11,628 nucleotides of DNA, from NCBI GenBank assembly GCA_900553145.1, contig USCL01000105.1:1-11628 (forward strand). Reading direction: 5' to 3'. Origin of the DNA: an uncultured Desulfovibrio sp. (GTDB taxonomy: Bacteria > Desulfobacterota > Desulfovibrionia > Desulfovibrionales > Desulfovibrionaceae). Under the pieces are notes generated by a model. That model was not told the origin of the DNA. It saw only the letters and a program-made list of their open reading frames with translations, and did no database searches. Below, piece after piece: positions 1-6,728 of the stretch (its first letter is position 1; the number at the start of each line of letters is the position of its first letter). Made by a program: the position numbers and the translations under genes.

Positions 1-691
1 CGGGCATGCCGCAGCAGGCGTAATTGTCGGACAGGAAGACGCCGATTTCATGGTAGTCAAACACCTTGAGGCAGGCTTCGGAGACGTTGGCGTACACCTT
101 GTCCCCAAGGCAGCCGGGGAAGAAGGCCACTTTGATGCGGCTCTTGCCCATAGGCGTATTCACGCTGCCGACCGTGCTGTGCAGGGGCTTTGCCGCCAGC
201 TTGGGCATGTGGCGGTCGCCGAGCATGGGCTTCAACAACGGCGCGCAGACCGTATTTTGCGGCTTGGCCTCATCTTTGAGGATGAGGTTCTGGAACGGCG
301 CACTCAAACGCAGCAGCGTGCTGAACAGGCGCGGATTGGGGAGCAGCATGCGGAACGCGGCCTTCTTCACCGCAGAGAGCCCCAGATACGTCGCCACGAT
401 GGCCCGCGCCTCAAGGAAAATGTCGGTCGTCTTCACACCCGAGGGGCAGTTCGCCTGACACGAGCCGCAGAGCAGGCAGCGAGACAGCTTTTCGTTCACG
501 GCCTCGGGATCTTCGATGATGCGGTGGGCAAGGTTTTCGACGAGGGCGATCTTCCCGCGGGTGAGGTCGCCTTCGATACGCGTCGTCATATACATGGGAC
601 AAAACGCCTGACAGAACCCGCACTTCATGCAGGCCGCCAGTTTGTCGTCCAGAGCCATCAGGGCATTGGCAAGTTGGGTAAGCTCATCCAT
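1..691 (-). CDS. glcF: Iron-sulfur subunit of a glycolate/lactate-type oxidase (GlcF-like), partial
   Basis: The gene runs off the left edge; 230 codons are visible from ATG at 691, which follows a GGAAGGA Shine-Dalgarno. Two ferredoxin-type 4Fe-4S motifs are visible: C21, C24, C27, C31 (CMKCGFCQAFCP) and C72, C75, C78, C82 (CLLCGSCQANCP). The first CCG-type cysteine domain then begins, with C194 in FFPGC and the C226-C227 pair in CCGMP at the edge. This is the GlcF/LutA-like layout: two clusters followed by CCG domains that pass electrons from a flavin dehydrogenase towards quinone or another acceptor. It lies 71 bp downstream of the FAD subunit on the same strand, so the two are probably co-transcribed and form a complex at the membrane. 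Whether the substrate is glycolate, D-lactate or another 2-hydroxyacid cannot be read from this part; D-lactate is plausible in a Desulfovibrio-like host. Confidence 0.9.
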   Translation of the reverse strand, partial: MDELTQLANALMALDDKLAACMKCGFCQAFCPMYMTTRIEGDLTRGKIALVENLAHRIIEDPEAVNEKLSRCLLCGSCQANCPSGVKTTDIFLEARAIVATYLGLSAVKKAAFRMLLPNPRLFSTLLRLSAPFQNLILKDEAKPQNTVCAPLLKPMLGDRHMPKLAAKPLHSTVGSVNTPMGKSRIKVAFFPGCLGDKVYANVSEACLKVFDYHEIGVFLSDNYACCGMP

Positions 692-762
692 GGACCATTC
701 CTTCCCGGATAAAAAGTCAAAACCTGTCGGCCGCAGAGCCGCCGTCCGCCGTCACGGGCCCC

Positions 763-2148
763 CTAGAGGCTCACGATCTTCGAAGCGTTGAGCAGCTTCT
801 TCGGATCGAAAGCCGAACGCATGCGCCGCATGTACTCGAGGGTTCCCTTTGAGGTTTCCAGTTCAAGCCACTTCTTCTTGGAAGTGCCGATGCCGTGTTC
901 GCCGGACAGGGTGCCCCCAAGCTCCAGCGCCGCGTTGAACAGATCGTCCACGGCCCGCTCCACCCGGGAGAACTCTTCCTTGTCGCGCTTGTCGCAGAGA
1001 ATGGACGGATGCAGGTTGCCGTCCCCGGCATGGCCGAAGGTGCCGATGGTCACATGATGGCGCGCGGCGATCTTGTCGAGCACCTCAAGCATGGCGGGAA
1101 TCTTGGAACGCGGCACGGTCGCGTCTTCGAGCATCAGCGTGGGACGGCAACGGGCCAAGGCGGGAATCGCCACGCGGCGGGCTTCCCAGATCCGCGTCTT
1201 TTCCGCGGCGTCCTTGGCGACCACCACTTCCAGCGCGCCGGAATCCTTGAGGACCTTTTCCACGCTCACGGCCTCGTCGGCGACCTGCGCGGGGTGGCCG
1301 TCCACTTCGATGAGCAGGATGGCCGCCGCGTCGCGCGGCAGTCCGATGTTTACGTAGTCCTCAACATAGTTGATGGTCGCGTTGTCCATGAATTCCAGCG
1401 TACAGGGGACCACATGGGCGGCGATGATCCCCGCGACCGCCTGCGAGGCGCGTTTCACTTCGGGGAAAATGGCCATCATGGCCTTGGAGGCCTTGGGCGG
1501 CGTCACCAGCTTGAGGACGGCCTTGCTGGTGAGCGCCAGCGTGCCTTCCGAGGCGACGAGCAATTCGGTGAGGTTGTAACCGAACTCGCACCCCCGGCCG
1601 CAAGCGCCGGTCTTCATGACTTCGCCGGTTTCGGTCAGGACTTCGAGGCCCATGACGTATTTTTTGGTGGTGCCGTATTTCAGGCCGCGCAGGCCGCCGG
1701 AGTTCTCGGCGATGTTGCCGCCCATGGTGGAAACGGACATGGAGCCGGGATCGGGCGGGTAAAACAGCCCGCGGGCCGTCACGGCGGCCGCAAGGTCACA
1801 GGTTATCACGCCGGGCTCGACCACCGCGTACATCTCTTCCTCGTTGATCTCGAGGATCCTGTCCAGACTGTTGGTCAAGATAATGACCGCATCGGTACTG
1901 TCGGGGATGGTCCCGCCGCTCAGGTTCGTCCCGGAACCGCGGATAGTGATGGGAATGCCTTCCTCATAGCATTTTTGGATCAGCGGCCCAAGCTGGTCCG
2001 TGTGCGTGGGGCGGACGACAAGGCCGGGAACGACAGGAGGCAGCACTGCCGCGTCATACGCGTAGTTCTGGCGATCCGCCTCGCTCGTCAAGACATTCTC
2101 CCTGCCGATGATCTTCTCGATTTCCTTAATGAACGAAAGGCTTAGCAT
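763..2148 (-). CDS. glcD: FAD-linked 2-hydroxyacid oxidase, GlcD/D-lactate dehydrogenase family
   Basis: The protein has 461 aa, the normal length for GlcD-like flavoproteins that oxidise glycolate, D-lactate or D-2-hydroxyglutarate to the 2-oxoacid. The N-terminal half is a PCMH-type FAD-binding domain with the pyrophosphate loop RGSGTNLSGG at residues 70-79 and GGNIAENSGG further on. The C-terminal half is the FAD-oxidase substrate domain, with the metal/substrate histidines in HAGDGNLHP (373-381) and GEHGIG (416-421). All expected motifs are intact. I chose ATG at 2148 because GGAGAG lies 5 nt before it; a GTG 10 codons upstream (2178) has no comparable site. It is the first gene of a unit with the iron-sulfur subunit downstream. 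Substrate preference is not determined by the visible motifs; the role as electron donor to the GlcF-like partner is inferred from family and neighbourhood. Confidence 0.93.
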   Translation of the reverse strand: MLSLSFIKEIEKIIGRENVLTSEADRQNYAYDAAVLPPVVPGLVVRPTHTDQLGPLIQKCYEEGIPITIRGSGTNLSGGTIPDSTDAVIILTNSLDRILEINEEEMYAVVEPGVITCDLAAAVTARGLFYPPDPGSMSVSTMGGNIAENSGGLRGLKYGTTKKYVMGLEVLTETGEVMKTGACGRGCEFGYNLTELLVASEGTLALTSKAVLKLVTPPKASKAMMAIFPEVKRASQAVAGIIAAHVVPCTLEFMDNATINYVEDYVNIGLPRDAAAILLIEVDGHPAQVADEAVSVEKVLKDSGALEVVVAKDAAEKTRIWEARRVAIPALARCRPTLMLEDATVPRSKIPAMLEVLDKIAARHHVTIGTFGHAGDGNLHPSILCDKRDKEEFSRVERAVDDLFNAALELGGTLSGEHGIGTSKKKWLELETSKGTLEYMRRMRSAFDPKKLLNASKIVSL

Positions 2149-2257
2149 AAGTCTCTCCGCAGCATGAAACGTGGACACCCGATGGCGCGAACAAAGCCGA
2201 AAGGCACGTTGCGTTCCGGCCTTCCCCCTGAGGCAACACGGAATAGTCAGTCCGGGC

Positions 2258-2263
2258 AGTATA
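2258..2263 (-). promoter_or_regulatory. Probable -10 box for glcD-glcF
   Basis: Read on the minus strand this is TATACT, a 5/6 match to TATAAT, about 110 nt before the glcD start. At the right distance for a -35 box the sequence (ATGAAA or AATGAA) is poor, which suggests dependence on an activator. Two repeat copies lie just upstream, centred near -42 and -68 from the inferred start at about 2251. Confidence 0.45.
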
Positions 2264-2284
2264 GATCAGGGTTCGTGTTTTTTC

Positions 2285-2328
2285 ATTCATTGAACGCTCA
2301 ACCCTTTTTATTCATTGCATTACTCAAC
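2285..2328. repeat. Spaced direct repeat, possible activator operator of glcD
   Basis: ATTCATTG-AACG-CTCAAC at 2285-2302 is repeated as ATTCATTG-CATTA-CTCAAC at 2310-2328. Both outer blocks match exactly, the spacer varies (4 versus 5 nt), and the period is 25-26 bp. Copy 1 also contains the imperfect palindrome TTGAACGCTCAA (2290-2301). Placement directly upstream of the -10 box suggests binding of a regulator; its identity is unknown. Confidence 0.45.
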
Positions 2329-2643
2329 GCCGCTTCTTACTGAAAAAGACTGTTTTGCTCTCTATATTTTTTGATCAACAAAGGAATTTTTCTTTTTTCT
2401 TTCGATAACAGAAATAATGTTCTCTCCGGCTTGTTTCTCCAGTTCCATTCATAATCCGTTCGATATCTTTGATCTTTTTTTCACGCCCCACACGCGAGAG
2501 GCAGGGGGGGACATCCCGATACGCCGCATCCATCCCTGCCCGGCTTTCCGCGTCCCGCTACACCCGGCTTAAAAGCAATTCCCTTGCGCTCGCCTCTGCG
2601 GTACTATGACAAAAAGATTTCCTTTATTGGCAAGGAGGCAGCC

Positions 2644-3162
2644 ATGCTTGAACTCTTGAAAAACCGCCGCAGCATCCGCAAATTCACCAACGAGCCCGTC
2701 TCTCAAGAAGATATCGGCAGCCTGCTCAAGGCCGCTTTGCTCGCTCCTTCATCCATGGGCAAAAAACCCGTCGAGTGCATCGTCGTCCGGGACAAGGAAA
2801 CCATAGCCTGCCTCAAGACGTACAAAAAACACGGGACCACGCCCCTCGAAACAGCCCCCCTCGCCCTTGTCGTGATCGCCGACAGCCAAAAATCGGATGT
2901 CTGGGTGGAGGACGCTTCCATCGTCTCCATCCTCATCCAGCTTGAAGCGGAAAAACTCGGGCTCGGCTCCACATGGATCCAGCTTCGGAGGCGCGAAGGC
3001 GACGGCGGGCCGTCCGAAGAGGCTTTCCGGAAGGAACTTGGCATCCCCGAGCGGTATGGCGTCCTCAGCGTCGTCGCCATCGGACACAAGGATGAACACA
3101 AAAAGCCGTATGCCGATGCGGATCTTGATTTTACCAAGGTCCATTACGAAACCTTCGGATAA
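2644..3162 (+). CDS. Small nitroreductase-family flavoprotein
   Basis: The protein has 172 aa and belongs to the FMN-dependent nitroreductase family (NfsB/FRP superfamily, short anaerobe-type members). It carries the N-terminal signature NRRSIRKF (residues 7-14), whose arginines and serine contact the FMN phosphate, and LAPSSMGKKP (33-42), which corresponds to the usual APS/N-rich flavin loop. The central helix DASIVSILIQLEAEKLGLGSTW is the dimer-interface/FMN helix, and the C-terminal VLSVVAIGHKDE matches the family end. I chose ATG at 2644 because AGGAGG sits 6 nt upstream; an in-frame TTG at 2584 lacks a site. Members reduce nitroaromatics, quinones or enoates with NAD(P)H, but the natural substrate cannot be told from sequence. 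It stands alone: the left neighbour is divergent and the right neighbour converges on it across a terminator. Confidence 0.9.
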   Translation: MLELLKNRRSIRKFTNEPVSQEDIGSLLKAALLAPSSMGKKPVECIVVRDKETIACLKTYKKHGTTPLETAPLALVVIADSQKSDVWVEDASIVSILIQLEAEKLGLGSTWIQLRRREGDGGPSEEAFRKELGIPERYGVLSVVAIGHKDEHKKPYADADLDFTKVHYETFG

Positions 3163-3295
3163 CGCGCGGGCCCCGGAAATCCCGCATTCCCCGGGCCAGC
3201 CTTCACCTTTTCCGAAAGGGCCGTGGCCCGCTCCGATTACCCCGGCCCCCCCGGCTCCATCCGTGCCGCAAAGAAATGCGCCATGACAAGGCCAT

Positions 3296-3337
3296 AAAAA
3301 AGGAGGCCCCTTCCACAGAAGGAGCCTCCTCGTTTTT
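3296..3337. terminator. Bidirectional hairpin terminator between nitroreductase and the binding protein
   Basis: Arms at 3301-3313 and 3318-3330 form a 13-bp stem around a 4-nt loop. The single mismatch on the plus strand becomes a G-U pair in the minus-strand RNA. The minus-strand RNA ends in six U (3301-3296), and the plus strand has CG then five T (3333-3337). It is strongest for the minus-strand binding-protein gene, whose stop is about 20 nt away, and can also stop the nitroreductase transcript. Confidence 0.9.
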
Positions 3338-3351
3338 ACAGCGTCAGCGGA

Positions 3352-4095
3352 CTAGTTGGCGCCGAACCACTTTTCGAGGATCTGCTTTTCGATGCCCTTT
3401 TCCTTGACGGCCTTGATACCGGCGTTCAGTTGCTGGGCCAGTTCCTTGTCGTTCTTGCGGAGCGCGAAACCATAGAACTCAGGTTCGCCGGTGACGAGGC
3501 CGATGTGGAACGTGTCGCGGTATTCGTCCTTGGTGTTGGCATAGTACTTGGCGACCGGGTCATCGCACATCACGGCATCAAGGTTGCCCTTGGCGAGGTC
3601 TTCAAAGGCAAGGCCCACTTCGTCGTAGGTCTTCACAATCATTTTGATCTTGGAAGCGGGGATGGTCTGGACCATGGCGGTCGTGCCGATCTGGCCGCCG
3701 ACCTTCTTTCCGGCGAGGTCTTCGAGATCCTTGATTTCCTTGCCGAGCGGCAGAACCACGGCCTGATGCAGTTCATAATACGGATCGGTGAACAGCATGG
3801 CCTTCTTGCGCTTGTCGGTAATGCTCACGGACGCGGCGATCACATCCACCTGATTCGAAGCGAGCGCTGCAAAGATGCCGTCCCACGCGATGTTCTTGAC
3901 CTGCACGTCAAAACCGGCTTCCTTGCCCACGGCCTTGATGTAGTCGATGGAGAACCCGACGATTTCCTTGTCCTTATTCAGCATTTCATTCGGCGGGAAC
4001 GTCGGGTCGGATGCCACGACGAGGGGTTTGCCGGCAAAAGCGACCGAGGCGCACAGCAACAGGGACAGCAAGGAGACAGTCAAAATACGGAACAT
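3352..4095 (-). CDS. Periplasmic amino-acid-binding protein of an ABC transporter (family 3)
   Basis: The protein has 247 aa, typical of HisJ/GlnH/ArtJ-like solute-binding proteins that deliver polar amino acids to an inner-membrane ABC importer. A signal peptide is visible: MFR, a hydrophobic core to about residue 18, and a probable signal peptidase I cut after AFA (21/22). The lobes carry SDPTFPPNEM near the mature N-terminus, VGFSIDYIKAVG, and SITDKRKKAMLFTDPYY, where R96 matches the arginine that binds the ligand alpha-carboxylate. VMCDDPVAKYY later supplies the usual amino-group aspartate. I chose ATG at 4095 because GGAGG is 5 nt upstream; a longer frame to 4188 would put 31 odd residues before the signal peptide. 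No permease or ATPase lies beside it and it has its own terminator, so it probably serves a transporter encoded elsewhere. The ligand is not predictable. Confidence 0.92.
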   Translation of the reverse strand: MFRILTVSLLSLLLCASVAFAGKPLVVASDPTFPPNEMLNKDKEIVGFSIDYIKAVGKEAGFDVQVKNIAWDGIFAALASNQVDVIAASVSITDKRKKAMLFTDPYYELHQAVVLPLGKEIKDLEDLAGKKVGGQIGTTAMVQTIPASKIKMIVKTYDEVGLAFEDLAKGNLDAVMCDDPVAKYYANTKDEYRDTFHIGLVTGEPEFYGFALRKNDKELAQQLNAGIKAVKEKGIEKQILEKWFGAN

Positions 4096-4442
4096 GTTTT
4101 CCTCCAAAGTGTTACCATTACAGTCCGGCAACGCCGCAATACGGGCGAAACGGAACCGTCCATTACAACAGATGACCCGATTTAGCATGTTTTAGGGAAA
4201 GATGTAACCCTGCGATCCCCTGCCCCGTTCCCCTCCCGGCGATGTCCATGCTCTTTCACACTCTTTCTCCCACAAAACGGCTTCGCCACACCTGCCCGCT
4301 CTCCCTCAGCCCACACAGCTCTCTTCAAGAAACTCCGGATCCCCCTCGGGTTCTCTGAACTCCGCCCCCTTCCGGTTGCAAGTCAGGAACCGTTCATCTA
4401 TCTTTTCAGCCCGGTTCGCATTTTTTTCTTAAGGACAGACTG
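4096..4442. other. Divergent intergenic region binding protein / aroL
   Basis: This 347-bp stretch has no credible gene. The right end holds the aroL promoter. For the binding-protein gene I see only weak promoter-like pairs near 4150-4220 on the minus strand. The middle (4215-4370) is pyrimidine-rich on the plus strand and shows nothing I can assign. Confidence 0.55.
4376..4404 (+). promoter_or_regulatory. Probable sigma70 promoter of aroL
   Basis: TTGCAA (4376-4381) and TATCTT (4399-4404) are separated by exactly 17 nt; each matches the consensus at 4 of 6 positions. The inferred start near 4411 leaves a leader of about 30 nt before the aroL ATG. Confidence 0.5.
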
Positions 4443-4955
4443 ATGGCTCATACGATTTATCTCGTCGGCGCACGCGCCGCGGGCAAGACGACTTTTGGCG
4501 GGGCCTTGGCGCGGCGGCTCGGCTGCGGCTATGTGGACACCGACATCCATCTGCGGGAGACGACGGGGGAAACCGTGGCGGACATCGTGGCCCGCGAAGG
4601 ATGGGAAGGGTTCCGCGAACGGGAAAGCGCCGCCCTCCGGGAAGTCACCGCCCCCGGCACGGTCATAGCGACCGGGGGCGGCATGGTGCTTGCGGAGGAA
4701 AACCGGCGCTTCATGCGCGAAAACGGCATCGTGCTCTACCTTTCCGCTCCGGCCGAGGTTCTCGCGGCGCGCCTGCAGGCCAACCCCAACGCCGCGCAAC
4801 GCCCTACCCTCACCGGGAAATCCATTTCGGAAGAAGTGGCCGAAGTGCTTGCGGCCCGCGAGCCCCTCTACCGCGATGCGGCCACCCACGTCCTCAACGC
4901 CGCCGCCACGCCCCAAGCCCTGCTGGCCGAGGCCCTTGCCCTGCTGGGGGCATAA
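4443..4955 (+). CDS. aroL: Shikimate kinase, AroL type
   Basis: The protein has 170 aa. It phosphorylates shikimate to shikimate-3-phosphate with ATP, the fifth step of the shikimate pathway to aromatic amino acids, in the cytoplasm. The Walker A loop is GARAAGKTT (residues 9-17). The shikimate-binding residues are D34 (in VDTD), R58 and the G78-G80 triple glycine, the lid arginine is R120 (in RPTLTGK), and R139 is the further shikimate contact. The wording of the middle and lid (TVIATGGG, FMRENGIV, RPTLTGK, SEEVAEVL) resembles E. coli AroL (shikimate kinase II) more than AroK. The start is supported by AAGGA 7 nt before ATG. No other aro gene lies alongside. The function is secure; aroL versus aroK naming rests on recalled similarity. 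Confidence 0.95.
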   Translation: MAHTIYLVGARAAGKTTFGGALARRLGCGYVDTDIHLRETTGETVADIVAREGWEGFRERESAALREVTAPGTVIATGGGMVLAEENRRFMRENGIVLYLSAPAEVLAARLQANPNAAQRPTLTGKSISEEVAEVLAAREPLYRDAATHVLNAAATPQALLAEALALLGA

Positions 4956-5041
4956 AGGTTTCCCCCGGCGGCCTCCGGGAACGTTCCGGTTCTCCGCCAA
5001 CACAACCCGACAGCCGAAAAAAACGCTTATCCCATCATGCG

Positions 5042-5074
5042 AAAGTCCCCCGGAAAAAACTTCCGGGGGACTTT
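5042..5074. terminator. Perfect 14-bp hairpin between convergent aroL and der
   Basis: Arms 5042-5055 and 5061-5074 pair perfectly around a 5-nt loop (AAAAC). Only the three T at the end of the arm act as a U-tract on either strand, so it may stop transcription weakly or mainly protect 3' ends. It lies 86 nt after the aroL stop and about 130 nt beyond the der stop. Confidence 0.6.
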
Positions 5075-5204
5075 GCATCATCCTGTTGAACAGGTTCTCC
5101 GCCAACGCAGCGCGGGGACACTTCAGGCTGGAATCCGCCCGCCAGCGCAGGCAAAGGGGAAAACAACGGGAGGAGGGCTCGTGAGGCTTCCTCCGCCCGG
5201 GCGG

Positions 5205-6563
5205 CTATTCGCTGCGCTTCTTGTGCGAAGAACGCAAACGGACACGCATGGGCGCGTGATCGATGCGGAAAATCTTGCGGAGGGAGCGATCCAGATAACG
5301 GGCATAAGTCTCGGACACGCGATCCGCGTCGCTCACGAAAAACACGAAGGTCGGCGGGGCGATTTCCGCCTGCGTCAGATAGAAGAACTTCGGGCGCGAA
5401 CGCTTGACCACCGGAGGCTGATGCTTCGCGAGCACTTCCTCCATCGCCCGGTTGAGCGCGCCGGTCCCGATGCGGGTGTTGCACTCCTCGCGGATCTGCC
5501 CGGCAAGCGGGACAATCCGGCCAAGGCCCACCCCTTTCATGGCGGACACCATCAGCACCGGCACATGGGGGCAGAACTGGAGCATTTCCTTAAAGCTCTT
5601 CTCCAGCGCGGCCTGTTCCTTGCGGCCCACCAAGTCGATCTTGTTCACCAAGATCATAAACGGCGTCTTGCGCTCGTCCAAAAGATCGACAAGACGCTTA
5701 TCCTGCGCGGTCACACCTTCGAGCGCGTCGATGACGTACAGGGTCACGTCCGCCTTGGTCGTGGTCTTCAGCGAGGAGTTGACGGAAAAACGCTCCACGG
5801 TATCCGTGATCCGCGTGCGGCGGCGTACCCCCGCCGTGTCCACGAACTCGCAAGCCCGCCCGTCGCTCACGAAAGGGATGTCCACGCTGTCGCGCGTCGT
5901 CCCGGCCACATCGCTGACGATCATGCGGTCTTCGCCGATCATGGCGTTCACCAGCGACGATTTGCCCGCGTTGGGACGCCCGAGCATGGCGAGGCGCAGC
6001 ACATTTTCCGGCTTCGCTTCGGCATCGGGGTCCTCGGGAGGCAGCAAGTCCACCATTTCCTCTTCGAGCGCCCGGATGTTGTGGCCGTGCTCGGCGGAAA
6101 GGGCCAACATGGGGAACCCGAGGGCATGGAATTCGGCCAGCATGGTGTCTTCGTGCTCCATGCCGTCCACCTTGTTGACCACCAGCAAGGTCGGCTTCCC
6201 GGCCCGGCGCACGAACGACGCCAGATGTTCGTCAAACGGCATCAGCCCGTCGCGCCCGTCCACCACAAGGCAGAACACCGAGGCCTCTTCCATGGCGGCC
6301 TGCGTCTGCTGGAGGATTTCCGACTCGAACCCGCGCAGCCCTTCCGGGCCGTCGGCCACGGAATGATGGCTGTCGAGCGTCACGCCCCCGGTATCGATCA
6401 GGGTAAAGGAACGCCCGCTCCGCGAACGCACCACGCCTTCCATCCGGTCACGGGTGACGCCCGGACGGTCGTGGGTGATGGCCCGGTTACTGCGAATAAG
6501 CCGATTGAACAGCGTGGACTTGCCCACGTTGGGACGGCCAAGCAAAGCGATTTTGGGGAGCAT
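5205..6563 (-). CDS. der: Ribosome-assembly GTPase Der (EngA)
   Basis: The protein has 452 aa, the usual Der length, with two tandem GTPase domains and a C-terminal KH-like domain; Der acts in late assembly of the 50S ribosomal subunit. Domain 1 has the P-loop GRPNVGKST (9-17), the switch-II motif DTGG (57-60) and NKVD (130-133). Domain 2 has GRPNAGKSS (195-203), DTAG (242-245) and NKID (307-310). The region after about residue 350 is the KH-like domain, ending in a basic tail (SSHKKRSE). ATG at 6563 is supported by GAGGAAG 4 nt upstream. It follows serS on the same strand after a 165-nt gap with hairpins, and probably shares its transcript. No key residue is missing. Confidence 0.97.
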   Translation of the reverse strand: MLPKIALLGRPNVGKSTLFNRLIRSNRAITHDRPGVTRDRMEGVVRSRSGRSFTLIDTGGVTLDSHHSVADGPEGLRGFESEILQQTQAAMEEASVFCLVVDGRDGLMPFDEHLASFVRRAGKPTLLVVNKVDGMEHEDTMLAEFHALGFPMLALSAEHGHNIRALEEEMVDLLPPEDPDAEAKPENVLRLAMLGRPNAGKSSLVNAMIGEDRMIVSDVAGTTRDSVDIPFVSDGRACEFVDTAGVRRRTRITDTVERFSVNSSLKTTTKADVTLYVIDALEGVTAQDKRLVDLLDERKTPFMILVNKIDLVGRKEQAALEKSFKEMLQFCPHVPVLMVSAMKGVGLGRIVPLAGQIREECNTRIGTGALNRAMEEVLAKHQPPVVKRSRPKFFYLTQAEIAPPTFVFFVSDADRVSETYARYLDRSLRKIFRIDHAPMRVRLRSSHKKRSE

Positions 6564-6577
6564 GCGACTTCCTCATC

Positions 6578-6610
6578 AAAAAATATCGGGTGACGCCCGC
6601 GACGGCGGGC
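6578..6610 (-). promoter_or_regulatory. Overlapping hairpins before der, attenuator-like
   Basis: In the minus-strand RNA, GCCCGC (6610-6605) pairs perfectly with GCGGGC (6600-6595). An alternative 4-bp hairpin, CGGG with CCCG (6599-6587), shares the same bases and is followed by AUA and six U (to 6578), just before the der ribosome-binding site. The two folds exclude each other. A regulatory role is speculative, because the second stem is short. Confidence 0.25.
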
Positions 6611-6672
6611 AAGAAAACTTCGGGAACGGGGCCGTCCCCAAATACAAAAGTCTTGAGGGGTGTGAGGGTGCG

Positions 6673-6712
6673 GGGGGAAGGAGCCCTCTCTTCAGAGAGG
6701 TCCCCCTCCCCC
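6673..6712 (-). terminator. Long hairpin after serS (18-bp stem)
   Basis: In the minus-strand RNA, arms 6712-6695 and 6690-6673 form an 18-bp stem with one A-G mismatch and two G-U pairs around a UGAA loop. It begins about 16 nt after the serS stop. Both wobbles would be A-C mismatches on the plus strand, so it fits the serS transcript. No U-tract follows, so it could be a weak terminator or an RNA-stabilising or processing element between serS and der. Confidence 0.55.
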
Positions 6713-6728
6713 GCCTTCTGGAATTCGG

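Larger units (their letters stand above)
2149..2643. other. Divergent intergenic region glcD / nitroreductase
   Basis: This 495-bp stretch has no credible gene. About 2270-2470 is strikingly AT-rich for this genome and holds the glcD -10 box, the spaced repeat and a perfect TTGATCAA palindrome (2371-2378). The part nearest the nitroreductase (2480-2620) is GC-richer. I see no convincing promoter with both boxes for the nitroreductase in it. Confidence 0.6.

Noticed and set aside
895..2145. A 416-codon open frame on the plus strand opposite glcD
   Set aside because: It lies entirely antisense to a protein with all GlcD motifs. Its residue make-up (rich in H, G, R, D) is typical of the reverse frame of a GC-rich gene, and it has no ribosome-binding site.
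2200..2224. Sigma-54 promoter from a GGCACG...TTGC-like string
   Set aside because: GG and GC are not separated by the required 10 nt, and it points towards neither nearby gene start in a sensible way.
2290..2378. FNR/CRP-type sites (TTGAACGCTCAA and TTGATCAA)
   Set aside because: The half-site spacing (4 and 0 nt between TTGA and TCAA) does not fit the 6 nt expected for FNR-type dimers.
5037..6593. A 518-codon open frame on the plus strand opposite der
   Set aside because: It is a shadow of der: no recognisable domain, histidine/arginine-rich composition, and it starts inside the aroL 3' hairpin.
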